A stretch of 64,000 nt of DNA from the NCBI GenBank assembly GCA_948144175.1, contig CANXME010002453.1, positions 2,288,001 through 2,352,000 of the forward strand, written 5' to 3'. Made by a program: the position numbers and the translations under genes. Origin of the DNA: Closterium sp. NIES-65. Taxonomy: Eukaryota; Streptophyta; Zygnematophyceae; Desmidiales; Closteriaceae. Under the pieces are notes generated by a model that did no database searches, was not told the DNA's origin, and was given only the letters and a program-made list of their open reading frames with translations. Below are positions 18,846 to 31,190 of the stretch, one piece after another (positions within the stretch are counted from its first letter, which is position 1; each line of letters opens with the position of its first letter).

Positions 18846-20077
18846 ATATCCAGACCAGATGCCGCAGTGGCTCAAAAGGTCATACTGTACATTATTATGA
18901 ATTGAATGATCCTGTACCATTATCCTGATGGCTGAGTTTAGTTCATCATTCAATACTGATCTTATAACGGTTTGATGTTTTTAAGGGGGTCATTCGCCAG
19001 AGAATAACGCAAGCAGGCCGTGGCAATAGAACACATAACATTTGCAAGGTAAACATTTGTAAACATTCTGCCGTTACAAGCACCAAGAATTGATGTTCTT
19101 TGCTTACCTGTTTCATACAATCTTCTGTCTCCATGCTAACATGGAGTCCTTTCCAGTCAATAGCAGTCATTGAGTAAGAATTTTCAGAAGTCTCCAGCCA
19201 TCCGCGAATTCATTCCAGCGTTGCATCAAAATTATCGCAAAAGCAAGTGTAGTCCGAAACAACTTGGCCCTGTTCGACTGGCGCATCAGGGTTTAGGCTC
19301 GGGTACCAGAACAGGTTCGTTGGTGGTGCTTGGGTACCAGGGTTGGTTCGGGTGTGGTGCTCGAACGAGAGGAAGTGGTTTGGGGTTTGTCAAATTGGTT
19401 CTATTGGTCTGTCAAGTTTGTCAAACACGGTAGGTGTTCGACTTTTACAGATCGGGCAATTGTGTGGGTCAAGTTAGTCAAACCCGGGGGGTGTTCAACT
19501 TGGCGGGCACCTAATTCTGCCCCACACCAGCTGGTGCTGCCCCGCATCAGCTGGTGCGCGCATGGTGCTAGCTCTCCACGGATGCACCATGCGCGCATCA
19601 GTGGTGCGTCGGTTTGCCAGGAGAGGAGGGTTCTGGGAACGCACATTCAGTTCCCGAACCTGGGGCCAAAAAGGGTGTTCGGCTGCCATCATGCCCCAGT
19701 TCGCTTCGGTGCTCATGCGCCTATCCCAGACCCGAGTCAGCAGATCCCAGACCCGAGTCAACAATTGTCCGCTTCTCTCAGAAGCTTCTAGGGAGCACAC
19801 TTTGCTGTAGCTGGTACCCGAGCCTGTGCCTGATGCGCCAGCCGAACAACGTTTGGCTCGGCGAAATCCATCCATGTCAGCTTTGGAAGGTCGCAATTTT
19901 CGCCCACGAATCAGCTTTAACTTTCCACGCCCACTCCGCCATCTCAAATTCGCCCCTCTCTGCTCTGCACTACGCGCACCATCTGTTCTGTTCTTTTCTT
20001 CCCAAGTCTCCCACACCTTCACTTCCCACACCTGTTCTTCCCTACTACCGTGGCTTCCACCCCGCCTTTTCGCCGCC
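18846..20077. other. Intergenic region with a MITE-like element
   Basis: No gene is recognisable between the flavoprotein gene and the membrane-protein gene. The segment 19271-19848 has inverted ends and is listed separately. Confidence 0.5.
19271..19848. mobile_element. Candidate MITE with ~38-bp inverted ends
   Basis: 19271-19309 (TGTTCGACTGGCGCATCAGG... to ...GGGTACCAG) is matched by the inverted complement at 19811-19848 (CTGGTACCCGAGCCTG... to ...GCCGAACA) with a few mismatches. The interior has further GCATCAG/CTGGTGC motifs and no coding capacity. I could not find a convincing target-site duplication. Confidence 0.45.
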
Positions 20078-20281
20078 ATGGCTTCCCATTCCACCTCAAA
20101 TGAGCCTTGCTTGTTTGTAACACGAGCCACACGGCGCCTCTCACTCGAACCACAATCTTTGCTTCTAGCGTGTTTCGTAGCGTCTCCAGAATTGCGTTGG
20201 CTTCCGTTGTTACCAGCCTCGTTCGTGCAGCCATTATCAGCAATATTGCTAGTACTAGTACGAGACTATCTGTCCAAATGA
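20078..20281 (+). CDS. Upstream ORF overlapping the membrane-protein start
   Basis: ATG at 20078 in a good plant context (GCCGCCATGGCT) opens a 67-codon frame (MASHSTSNEPCLF to DYLSK). Its stop overlaps the ATG of the main ORF as ATGA at 20278-20281. No domain is visible. It could be a translational control uORF or an unrecognised upstream exon. Confidence 0.35.
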   Translation: MASHSTSNEPCLFVTRATRRLSLEPQSLLLACFVASPELRWLPLLPASFVQPLSAILLVLVRDYLSK

Positions 20282-21417
20282 GTGAGACAACCCCACTAAC
20301 GAGTGGACCCTCCGAGTTCGCCGAAAGCTCCGACTCCGGTTCCCCCCTCCTCCAACACGCGCAGCCCGCGGAATGCGCGAAATTTTACGAGCAGGCAGAG
20401 AATAGTCTGACGGCGCACGACGGAGGCGTCAAGGTCACCGTTTCCGAGCACCTCGCGTCCCACACGGCCGATTTCCCTCTGCTAACGTTAACGTCCAAAC
20501 TGCAGATAGAGCAGGTCGAAGCTCGCAGAGCCGCGACGCACATCCCTCATCAAAGCCTCGACGATCCAACGGGGGCTGCCTGCTGGAACGATTTCGAGAA
20601 ATCGTCAGCCATAGTCAATCTCCGCGAACGCCCCATCCGAGACGCGGGATGGCGATTCGTCCTCTACTTGCTGCTCGCCGTATACCTCGTCGTGGGCCTC
20701 TTCGCCTTCGTTAACACGCTCTTCAGCCCCTCAATCCCCCTCCTAGAAATCCTATTTTCTCTCTTCCTGTATCCGCTCGTGTTTCTCCTCCTCTTCGCCT
20801 TCAGCATCCCCCTCCCCGTGTTGCTCGTCTCACGTCTCCGAAAAGTCTCTGCTCGCGCCCTGAGGACGGCCATACTCCTGGTCGCCGTGATTTGCGCTCT
20901 GCGAAGCGCGAGCTCCGCCCTGCGGTTCCTCGCGTTTCCCCCGCCGCGGAACGCGGAAAGCCGCGCGGAAGAGGAAACGCGGGGAACAGGCGGCGAGACG
21001 AACCAAGGCGGCGACGGGATGGTCACTATGGCGGGAGGAAATTCCGAGGGGTTAGGAATGGGAGAGCGCGGTTCTGAGGAAGCCGGAGGGCAGAATGATA
21101 ATCACATTGGAAGGTGGCATCATACTATGATTTTTGAGAATGTTAAAAAGAACCCCTTTTCTAAGGAAGACGGAGGCCGGGTTAATCGTCATGCTGGAAG
21201 GTGGCATCATTCCATGATTCTCAATAACAAGGGCCATGATGGAAGGGGCATCAAGGAGGGAGGCATGGTAGTGGAAGGGGTGACCATGGATCCAGCAATG
21301 GAGGAGTCAATCCTGAGAATTCTCAACGGTAGCTCTAACAGTAACACAGATGGGGTATCAGTGGAAAGGGGTGTCATGGCAGCAGAGGCTGTTAAAGACG
21401 CAGCAGCATCGGATGCT

Positions 21418-21464
<47 letters not shown>

Positions 21465-22171
21465 AAGATTTGACAGCAGCAACAATGGCAAATTTAGCGG
21501 TGATAGCAGCAGCGCTGTGGCCGCGAGGGACTCCAAGAGGGGCCTCCTCGAGCTCGCACTGCCTGTGGTCACAACGGTCGCACACGCCAAGGTAACTGTT
21601 ACCGCGCGCCACGCTGCCGGCCGCTGGGTACGCCGCGCCATCCACGCCGCCCACTGGTTGAACGGCGCTGCCCACGCCGCCCACTGGATGAATGGCGCCG
21701 CCCACTCCGTTGCCCACCGTCAACTGCTGCAAGGGCAGCTCGACGATTCAGACCCAGAGGAGCTGCAATTTCGGAAGGCGGCGCTGCTGCTGATAGATGT
21801 TTTGAAGCTCGCATACCGTCCTCTCAACTTTTTCATCGAGTTTGTCGTCCTGGGGCTTCTCAGTGTCGCTGCGTTGCTCCTTGTGAAGAGCTGCAGTCAT
21901 CACCTCCCTCTCGCCGCCTCCGTTGTCGCGCACGCCGCTCATGCAACCATCACCCAGTCCCCGGTCATCCTCTTTATGCCACTCCCTGTTATGCTTGCAG
22001 CTTCGTTCCTGGCCCTCCCCTTGCTTTATTGCTTTCGCCTTGATGCAAAGGTCGGACTTTCGGCCTTCCTGGTGCTCACCTTCCTCTTTTTTCTCCAAGT
22101 GCTCTCAGCTCTCCTCACTTACTCCACAGCAGCTGTTTTTGCACGACTGTACGTCACGAGCAGCCGCAGCC

Positions 22172-22214
<43 letters not shown>

Positions 22215-23059
22215 CAGCAGTGGGGACGGGCAGGCGGTTGAAGGGGAACAGGGAGTGACGCTGAGAGGCCAACTAGAGCTTTTCAAGTCAGCTCTCCACC
22301 TCGCTTGCACCTCATCCCTAGGCACCTGCTGCGCCATTGCCCTCACCAGCACCAGCATGGCCGCGTGCATGTTTATTCTCTCCGCCCTCTCCCTAACTCA
22401 CTTTGGTCAAGGCGTATCGGGCGGCCTGCTTGTGGCGCTGCTTCTCTGCACTGAGATTTTCATTCAGAACTTTTTACAGTGCATGGTCCTCCCCACCGCC
22501 GCCATGAGCGGCCGTGACTTCATCCGCTCGCTGTGTGTCTCTCTCGGCGTCTTCTGGCGCTTTTTGGCACCGATTGTGACAGTCAACGCTGCTGCTCTGG
22601 CCCTGCTTGTCATGCTCATGGTTCCTGTGCCCATTATAAATGCAATTACTCTGTTACATGCGGTAAGTACCGGTACTTTGCATTGTTGCATGCTCTGTCC
22701 GCCGGAGCATTTTGCCCACGTGTCTCTCTCGATTTTCACGAATTCGAGACGTGTTCTCGTACAATTTTCCCGTCGCCCCTACTTGTGTGCAGGCCCCCTT
22801 TGCTTGTTACGCATTCTCCTTTCATCCTGACTACCCATCAGGTATCTTGGTTCTCGTCGTCGCACTCCTTATCTCTTTTGCGATTTCTTTTCTCTCCTAT
22901 GTAGTACTCTCCTTCGTCCTCACTACAGGGGTCCCCACTACAGTGCTGTGCTTTGCGTGGGACGAAAAGCTTGAGCCAGAAGAGAGATTCGACACTACTG
23001 ACCTGGTTGGCGGTGGTTCACTCTCCTCGGCTGATCTCAAGGGAAATAAGTTAGTGTAG
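20278..23059 (+). CDS. Multi-pass membrane protein, possibly choline-transporter-like
   Basis: Model: exon 20278-22662, intron with GTAAGT donor and TGTGCAG acceptor, exon 22793-23059; phase 0, 883 aa. The first ATG is MSETTPLTSG. Hydrophobic segments follow RPIRDAGWRF (about residues 125-150) and cluster again from about residue 490 to the end. Between lies a hydrophilic Gly/Ser/His-rich loop with a duplicated GRWHH motif and a polyserine run (21417-21460); a second polyserine run is at about 22170-22220. The end, TGVPTTVLCFAWDEKLEP then FDTTDLV, and the pre-membrane RPIRDAGW resemble SLC44/CTL (Pns1-type) proteins, which move choline or related solutes across membranes. This is motif-level similarity only; it could be another polytopic family. 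Confidence 0.6.
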
Positions 23060-23171
23060 AAGTGCAAAACATCGTGATTTGCTCGTTTGTTGTGTTCATG
23101 TCAAAGACTGAACAGCGTCTCAAATACAATGCCAAGAGAAATACCTGAGTATACACAAAGAAGGAAGTCCC

Positions 23172-23306
23172 AGCTACGAGCTTCCACAAGGAGGTCTCAG
23201 CTACCAGCTGGCACAAGGAGGTCCGAGTTGCCAGCTTGCACGAGGAGCGCTGAGTTAACGGCTTGCATGAGGAGCGCTGAGTTAGCAGGTTGCACAAGGC
23301 AAGGAC
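23172..23306 (+). repeat. Five 27-bp tandem repeats
   Basis: Five consecutive 27-bp units (AGCTACGAGCTTCCACAAGG and so on) lie about 110 bp after the membrane-protein stop, so probably in its 3' UTR. The period is a multiple of three and stays open, reading repeats of the type ELPACTRSA, but no surrounding gene supports translation. Confidence 0.85.
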
Positions 23307-24887
23307 TTCTCAGTTTCCTAACATTTCCCCAACACCTTGCATTTGCGCCCTCTCCCTAATGCATACGAGATACATAAGGTACATTAAACCCAGGGTCCCA
23401 CGTAGATCATTTGTTTTGCAGTTGATGACTTCACCCTGGTTAGGATTGGTTGGCGAGGTGGAAAGAATGACGAGCGGTGTGACGAGGGGAGCGAAGGAAA
23501 CACAAATCGCAGTTTGTGTACGAACCATCTAGGCACGGAATTTGGTTCGGTGCCAAAGCTAAAACACCCGCAAAATGTTTGAGCATCCTGTCAGTCTCAT
23601 GTACCATCAAAATGTTTTGCAATTGCATCACAGGCAAAAACGGGAGGTGTCGCACAGTCAAATGCTAAACCAACCCCTAGACTTTGCCACCTCAAACATG
23701 GTGACTCAGCTTCATTTGTTTTACAGTTGATCACGCTTTCTCTTACATCAGACCCTGGTTTTAATTCAAACACCCTCACCCCCCTCTTCCCTTCCCTCAT
23801 CTCCACCTCCCTTTCACACTCCAACCCACACTGCCGTACTTATTCAATAATCCAACGAACCCGCAGTAATCTCCACCAAACATACGACGGTTCAAGCTTT
23901 TTAGGAGTTCCAATCTAAACATTTTGCCGAATTAGGGCTCGTAGTGCACCCACGGAAAATCAGGCTTGGGGTTGCAGATGATTTAGTTTAGCAAGCACAG
24001 CAAGTTATGAATTTGTAGGCCATTATCATATTGCAAGCACTATGAACTGACTCTCGTTGCTTGCCCCGTTATAGACGAAATTTGCGTCTCGTTTGCAAAT
24101 ATGCGATCTTCCACTCCGCCTTCCCTCACGGCGATGTCAGGTTGCACAATTTCCGCACGCTCAATGCGGTCAACTTTGTTTCGTCACGGTGCAAAACGGT
24201 ATATATTAGAAAACGCTTTTCACCGTGCGGAACCGTCCTGAGCCACGATACAAGAACTGTAAATGTGCGAGAATCAGACGTCGCCCTGCAAGCCATCCGC
24301 CGATTTACAGCAAGCCAATGTTGGGAGAATCGAATCGCGCGCGGTTAGACAATGCACCACCATCATCACATCAACACCAACCCGATTTCCCTACCCACCC
24401 TCTTCCCTCCCCTGGGCAGGTCCCAAAAGTCCCCAGAAAGCAACCAAAAAACCCACCATGAGACATCTGCTCTTGCTCAGGTTTTTGATGGTCAGGTAGG
24501 GATTGTTTATTTTGGGCACTTCTGCCTACCAGCACAGGTCAAACCTTGGTTCCATTCCATCTGCTCCGCGCGGGTCAGCCACACGTTATTATCACTATGC
24601 ACTCTTGGCTCCAACTGCAACAGCCCAACACGCGCCACTATGTACCCCCTCGAGCCGCAACACGCGAGAATGGACCAAGGGACCTGCTTTTCTTTCTTCA
24701 GGCTTCTGGCTGCAGCAACGAGGGACGAGCGAAGGCCAAGCGGCTGGATTCTGTTCAGGTGCCTTCCGAATAGCAGGCAGAACGTGCCGCGAGCAACAAA
24801 TGTCCGTTAGTACATAAATTTCGACGCAATAACCGCTTGCGAGCAGTCTCACGAGTTTCGTCGTAGTAGTACCCAGCGACTGGCACG
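23307..24887. other. Intergenic, nothing recognised
   Basis: AT-balanced sequence before the first GH30 gene. Two similar segments, at about 23408-23445 and 23708-23755, share TCATTTGTTTT(G/A)CAGTTGAT. No ORF here has recognisable domains. Confidence 0.5.
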
Positions 24888-26622
24888 ATGACGAGAAGCC
24901 TGTCCCTCCGCGTGCCTCTCCTCCAGGTCCTCCTAGCGCTAGCCGCCGTCCTCGAGATTGCCTCGCCTGCAAGAGCAGTGGCAGTATCTGGCAACAGGCG
25001 CCCATCACCCCCCGACTTATGGCCTCCGTATGAAATCCTAGGAACTTGCTCGCACACAGGTAAGACATACTGCATGATATCACGCATGTTGATTTTTTTT
25101 TCTTTCTTTCTTTCTTTCTTCATCCCTTCTATAGCTCTATTGGTTAATTGGGTGATTGAGTAACGTTCGGACCTTGCTGTGGGCCCTTCCGTGATGCCCC
25201 GTCGCAGGTGCGATCAACACTACCATTTCGCCAGATTTCGTCGGGACGACGTGGCGAGGATGGGGCACTTCGCTCGCGTGGTTCGCGAACTACGTCGGTG
25301 GCTTGCCGCAACAGGAGTTGACCACGATTCTAGACCTCCTCTTCGATCCCGTTTCTGGCTTGGGTCTAAACATCGTACGTTACAATATCGGAGGTGGACA
25401 CAATAAAAAACTCAGCCCTCAGTTTCAAGACTACAGTCAGGATTCGTATTGGCGTGGAGTGCCGGGTTTCAAGCCGACGAAGGACGGGCCGTACGATTGG
25501 AGCGCGGACGAGCGGCAGCGGAACGTGCTGATGGGAGCGAAGGAGAGAGGCGCGAATGTCTTCGAGGCGTTTTCAAACAGCCCGCCCTGGTGGATGACTG
25601 TGACGGGTGACGTGGCAGGCTCGCGCAGGAAAAGGACGACAAATTTGCGAGCCGAGTATGAGAGCGCTTTCGCGGACTACCTGACGACCGTCGTGGCGGA
25701 GTTCGCGAAAAGATGGGGGGTAACTTTTGATTCGCTGGAGCCGTTTAACGAGGCGTTGGAAGGGTTCTGGGTGGCGGGTATGGACCACGAAGGCTGCTCG
25801 TTTAACCCACCCGAAATGGGGCGTGTCATCAAGTACACTTCTGACTCGCTAAAAAAGAAAGGGTTAAAAACGAAGCTGGCTGGCGTGGATAGCTGGTACG
25901 GAGGTACGTCGCAACTGCCTCAGCTGGACAACCACCAGCTACTAACGAGGATAAACGTTCACTCGTACGTGAATAAGTACGACGGTGGGAACGCAGCTGC
26001 GTCTTACGAAGAGAAGTTCGGCAGTATTCGTGACGCGGCGAAAATTATGGGCAAGGAGGTCTGGGTCAGCGAAGCAGGGCCAATAAGCAAAGGAGGAAGC
26101 TTCTGGGATCTTTCGCTTTACATGGCGCGAAATGTTATCGAGAGCGTCAATATCATGGAGGCCTCAGCGTATGTCATCTGGCAGGCATACGATTTCGGCG
26201 CGCACTGGTCATTCATTCGCTTTCCGTCGTACTATCGTCCGCCGTACAAGGGCCGAATGATACAGCCCAAGGCGAACAGGCGGTTTTGGCTCTTCAAGCA
26301 TTTCACGCTGCTTGCCAAGCCTGGCTCCAAGCCAGTCAGGGTAGGTTCGCGGTGCCAGCACGGGATGAGTGCGTTCTACAACCCTCAAGACGCGCAACTT
26401 ACAGTGTTTATGGTAAACCAGGAGGCCGGGGACCGACGAGTGACGCTTAATCTGGAGGGGTTTAGGACTAACGTGGGAGGAAGCACCAACGTGGTTGTTA
26501 GGAGGACGTCCGAGTTTGCGAATTTCAGCAAAAAGGTTTTCACGCAGTTCAAGGGGAAAGCTAGGCTCACGTTGTGGAGGCAGACCTTCGTCTCTGTCAC
26601 ATTCACCAATGTGGCATACTAG
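24888..26622 (+). CDS. GH30 endo-beta-1,6-galactanase-like protein, copy 1
   Basis: Model: exon 24888-25059, intron (GTAAGA...CAG, phase 1), exon 25208-26622; 528 aa. A cleavable signal peptide (LLQVLLALAAVLEIASPARA) predicts secretion to the cell wall. The barrel carries WRGWGTSLAWFANYVGG, NIVRYNIGGGHN, FEAFSNSPPWWMT, SLEPFNEALEGFW with acid/base E239, NVHSY and EVWVSEAGP with nucleophile E346; a C-terminal beta domain follows (HGMSAFYN, FMVNQEAG). These are GH30 clan-A features and most like endo-beta-1,6-galactanases, which cut beta-1,6-galactan side chains of arabinogalactan proteins. The substrate is inferred from family resemblance. The intron contains (TTTC)n. Confidence 0.85.
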
Positions 26623-27888
26623 AATTTGCCTGGTAGCTCATCATTCGGTTGAATTTCTGATTTGGTCATGGGCTCTCCTTAGATTGGATGTGCTATCTAT
26701 TTGTACCACTCATCTGACAACTCTTCTGAGCACATCCACGGATTCCATGAATAGGTGGCCTTCTGTAGGACATACTGATGCCGATCAGGTGGTTACTAGC
26801 TGATCACCTCAAACTAAGAACTTATCGATTATGCTGCATGCACCAACCAAAATCCGCTATTACCCTACGTAGACAGTGATAGCAGAAGAAGATACTGACA
26901 GATTTCAAAATGTGAAGTATCTTACAATTTCAGAAATTGGTGTAGACTTCACTGCTCAAAATGCTTCTGCCGTGTATTTGGTATCTGTTGCTTTCTCCCT
27001 CCCGCGCCACTGAAGTTGCTGATTCGCTGCTCAAGAAAAACAGCCCTTGGTCTGTTCCTAATACGAGATGCTGCCGTTAATGTCACGCGCTCGTTGCGCA
27101 TACCGTTACCGAATCGCTCATTGCCTGTGCGGTTCGACTCGAAATGATGCAAATGTGCCCCTTCGAAGTTCACCCTTGTTTCCAAATTCCACCACACGGC
27201 AAAATCCTCCCCCATTCTGCGTCACTCCACTTGATCCCCTCGACCATAATAAGGATGTCCCTTGGATTGGATTGGAGTTGGGACCCTTGGTCGGTGAATC
27301 GGCTACTTGTATTGAGAGATGAGACCAGACACTTTATGGATGTCCATTGTCCATGCACATGATTATCCGACCATTGGCCCCCATCCCGTGCGTGAACAGT
27401 CGTTTGCAATTTGCTGTGCGATTGCGGTCCCTTGCAGCAACATGACTTTTGAGGTGGCTCAAATAACACGAGTTCTTATAGCAGGCCGACAACACTGATA
27501 GAGTCACGACTTTCTGGCTGGCACGGGTCGCGCGACTACTGTAACAATCTACTAGTGCAGCCTGTAAGGACCAGCCGATACTAGACGGTGGTGCCGTCCC
27601 GGATCAGCGATCACGCACGCAGTCTAGTCGAGAATCCGAATTTCAAGTCAAGTTCTCTTGACCGCCCGTAGGTGTACTAGTTCTCCTGAGTTTTTTAGTC
27701 AGCAGCAATGAAACACATTCGCGATTCCATCATACGGGGAGCTACTTCGTCGCTTGAGGCGATCTTAAGCGTTTCGAGGACAGTGATTGCTAGAAGCAGG
27801 CGAAGCAGGCTCAGTCTAGGTTTAACAGCTTTCATGATCATCTAGTCGAACTCCCAGAAGGATCCCCACTCATCCGTCTAGAGCTAGT
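26623..27888. other. Intergenic, part of a segmental duplication
   Basis: No gene. From about 27000 the sequence resembles 31374 onward (GCTGATTCGCTGC, TGTTCCTAATACGAGA, later TTATAGCAGGC and ACAACACT). The upstream region of GH30 copy 2 was therefore duplicated together with the gene to give copy 3. A decayed palindrome (TTTTGAGGTGGCTCAAAT) is at about 27446. Confidence 0.6.
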
Positions 27889-29786
27889 ATGACGATGGCG
27901 CGAATCCCACTCATACGCTTCTCTCTCAGTGTGTTGCTGATCGTAACCCTCGTCGAGATCGTCGTGCATCCGGAAACAGTGTCAGCAAAAAAAGGTGGCA
28001 GTTCTCGGCGCCAGCCGCCGCCACCCGATTTGAACCCGTCGTCTGAAATTTTCCCGACCTGCAAATTTTCAGGTGAGGCTTCAAAACTATTTGAGTAGTG
28101 CCTTCCAGTGCAATGGTGGCTGAAGAAATGTTTGAGTGAACTCAGGAGTGTCTCCATGTCCGATAATGCCACCCTGATTATGTTCGTCGGAAATTTGGGT
28201 CTGTTCGCGCTGCTGATCAAGCAGATCATGCTTATGCTGAGTACGATGTGGATCAGGCAGTTCAAGACGCCTATTGCTATCGTGGTTATCATACTGATCA
28301 TATTACTCTGGGCCTTGGTAAAGCGATCCTTTGTTTCGTGTCACAGGCTGAGCCGCTGCTGTTTCTTTCGTGGGCAGGTGGTATCAATTTCACGGTTTCG
28401 CCGAAATTCGTCGGTACTACGTGGCGAGGATGGGGAACTTCGCTCGCCTGGTTCGCGAATTACGTTGGCGGTCTGCCGCAGAAGACGCAGAGCGAAATGC
28501 TCGACCTCCTGTTCTCGAAAAATAAACTCGGTCTGAACATCGTTCGTTACAACATCGGAGGCGGACACAACAAGAATCGCAGCCGCCAGTTTTATCAATC
28601 GCAGCCTACGGATTGGAGGGGCATTCCGGGTTACAAGCCGACGGAGAAGGGGCCGTACGATTGGAGCGCGGACGAGCGGCAGCGGAGAGTGCTACAGGGA
28701 GCGAAGGAGCGAGGCGCGAATATCTTCGAGGCGTTTTCGAACAGCCCGCCGTGGTGGATGACCAAGTCGGGTGACGTGGCAGGCCCCCGGTTGATTGGCC
28801 AATCAAATTTGAAGCAAGAATACGAGGGCGCTTTCGCGAACTACCTGACGACCGTCGTGGAGCAGTTCGCGAAAAAGTGGGGCATTACTTTCGATACGCT
28901 GGAGCCGTTTAACGAAGCGATGGAGGGGTTCTGGCAGGCGGGAAATGCGAATGAGGGCTGCTCGTTCAACCCATCCGAAATGGGCCGTGTCATCAAGTAC
29001 ACTTCGGACTCGTTAAAGAAGAAGGGTCTTAAAACGAAGCTGGTTGGGGCGGACAGCTGGCCACGCTCAACTGCGGCGCTACCGCAGGTGCCCAACCATC
29101 AGCTACTATCGCGGATAAATGTTCATTCCTACATGAACAAGTACGAGAGCAGCGACATTGCGAAGATTTACAAAACGAGTTTCGGGAGTGTTCGCGACGC
29201 GGCGAAACAGCTGGGGAAGGACGTTTGGGTCAGCGAAGCAGGACCCCTCTGCCAATCAGGAAGCTTCTGGGACGTTTCGCTGTACATGGCGAGAAACATT
29301 ATTGAGAGCGTCAATATCATGGAGGCTTCAGCGTACGTGTACTGGCAAGCGTACGACACGGGAAATGGATGGTCGATGATCGACTTTCCATCGAACTATC
29401 GACCTGGATATTCGGGATCAATGAAACCACCCAAACCCAACAAGCGTTTTTGGCTGTTTAAGCATTTTAGGACGCTTGTCAAGCCTGGAACCAAGCCGAT
29501 TAAGGTAGGTTCGGACTGCGAGCATGGAATATCTGCGTTCTACAGCCCAGACGAGAAGCGGGTCACGGTTTTTATCGTGAACCAGCAAGCGACAGAACGG
29601 AAAGTGAAGATTAGTCTCCAAGGATTCAAGACAAACTCGAGAGATAACACACAAGTGATTGTCAGGAGGACGTCTTGGTCGGTGAATCTCAGCAAATCAG
29701 TTTACAAGCGGTTCAGCGGGGAAGGAATTGTCACTGTGTGGGGACAAACGCTTGTCTCTGTCACTTTCACTAACGTCCATGTCTAG
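27889..29786 (+). CDS. GH30 endo-beta-1,6-galactanase-like protein, copy 2
   Basis: Model: exon 27889-28072 (GTGAGG donor, phase 1), exon 28378-29786; 530 aa. The N-terminus IRFSLSVLLIVTLVEIVV is a signal peptide. Acid/base E241 (TLEPFNEAMEGFW) and nucleophile E348 (DVWVSEAGP) are spaced 107 residues apart, as in copies 1 and 3. Exon 2 has the same length as in copy 3 (1409 nt) and most residues are shared, so these two are a recent pair. The intron has repeated GATCA-rich stretches with a similar arrangement in copy 3. All catalytic and structural motifs are intact. Confidence 0.86.
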
Positions 29787-30291
29787 CAGCTTTTGATGTG
29801 CAGTGATTGCTGATTAGACTGGTGGGTTAGATTAGAAGGATGAACTGCAAAGCTGAATGCTGACGAACCAAAATGTTTGGCCCACCTCTAATGTTAAAGC
29901 AGGAGTATATATTTGTGAGTGGGGGTTCGGGTTTGTAAGTGAGCCTCACAGTTTTGGGGCAACTTTTCAAGTTCCTAAGGATTTTGAACCCCTCCTTTCA
30001 AATGTATACCGGAGCTTTAAATTGGCCTGTTTCAACAGCTGATTGAAGATCAATGGCAGAAATGGATATGACAAGTCATGCCGATGAAATACATACAAAA
30101 CTGGGCATGTGCTGGAGCTTTTCAGAAAGGAGATTATGGTTTTTGAGAGATGAGTTGTAATGCTGGGAGGGAGGTAAACTGGCCCTGCTCCGCCTCCCTG
30201 CTGAGTTTAGAGCGTGATTGGGTTCTCTGCCCTCTCATGGAACTTCCCTCTGGGGTATGCAGTGAGGAATCCAGAGTGCAGAATATTTACA

Positions 30292-30946
30292 GAATATTTT
30301 TGTATACAATTTTTATAAGCAATACATGGATAGATTGCAGCAGAAGAAAATGGTTAAATTTTAGGACGCACTGCGGTGCAGTGCGGTGCACTGGAAGGCG
30401 CCAACCACAGGGCAGGGCTGGCAGCAGCCAAGCAGATGCCCATGACCAGGCCTCTTGATATAAGGGTGATTCACCCTTATGACACTTACTATAAGGGTGG
30501 GTTTTCTTATGCACCCTTTTTTACCAGAGTGGCTTTTCCATTGACCCTTACAAGAAAAAGTGTTTAGATTTACGACACTGATATTTCAGAGTGCTGTTGA
30601 TCAACTCCATGTAGTTTACACTGACGGTTCTGATCTAGTTCTTACCGAGTCTGTCAGAATTCCACGCGAAAAGAGTATTGGCGAGCGCCTGCGGCGGGTT
30701 TTGAACCCGCGTGCTCACTACAAATTATCACTTCTACACAACTGAACACCAGAACACGAGTTAACTATCTTGTAACAAGGTGATTGACGACTTGTTTAAA
30801 GTTCCACCCTGATTTATAAGTGTGTTCTGAATTTGTACCCTGATTGAAAGAGTGAAACTAGGATGTTGGCCTTATGGGAAAGACCAACTCAAATCCTATC
30901 CAGAGGCCTGCCCATGACGGCAGAAGTGTTCAACGTGCGCGAGGTA

Positions 30947-31025
<79 letters not shown>

Positions 31026-31190
31026 GTGTGTGTGTCCTTATGGTGCCTTTCCGGTTGTTTAGTACCATTAAAACCAGATTCTGGGATACAGTCAGATGAA
31101 ATCTACGTAACATGAATATTTTTGTATACAAATTTTATAAGCACTACATGGAGAGATTGCAGCAGAAGAAAATGGTTAAATTTTAGGACG
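30292..31190. repeat. 77-bp direct repeats 822 bp apart
   Basis: 30292-30368 and 31114-31190 are near-identical (GAATATTTTTGTATACAA to AAATTTTAGGACG). The 745 bp between them includes a T-arm-like GCGGGTTTTGAACCCGC (about 30693) and the (GT)n. Repeat ends are not TG...CA, so they are not typical LTRs. This may be a tandem duplication followed by divergence or an insertion with a long duplication. Confidence 0.7.
30951..31035 (+). repeat. (GT)n microsatellite
   Basis: About 40 uninterrupted GT dinucleotides with one GC variant near the end. Confidence 0.97.

Noticed and set aside
21110-21235. Palindrome-type duplication in the membrane-protein exon
   Set aside because: GGAAGGTGGCATCAT is repeated with a TTTTTGAGAATG fragment between, but the palindrome is not recognisable as such and the repeats encode a plausible GRWHH duplication.
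27446-27463. Eighth palindrome-duplication locus
   Set aside because: TTTTGAGGTGGCTCAAAT is imperfect and no direct repeats flank it; at most a decayed remnant.
30676-30715. tRNA gene from GCGGGTTTTGAACCCGC
   Set aside because: A T-arm-like hairpin is present, but no matching acceptor, D-arm or anticodon arm could be found.
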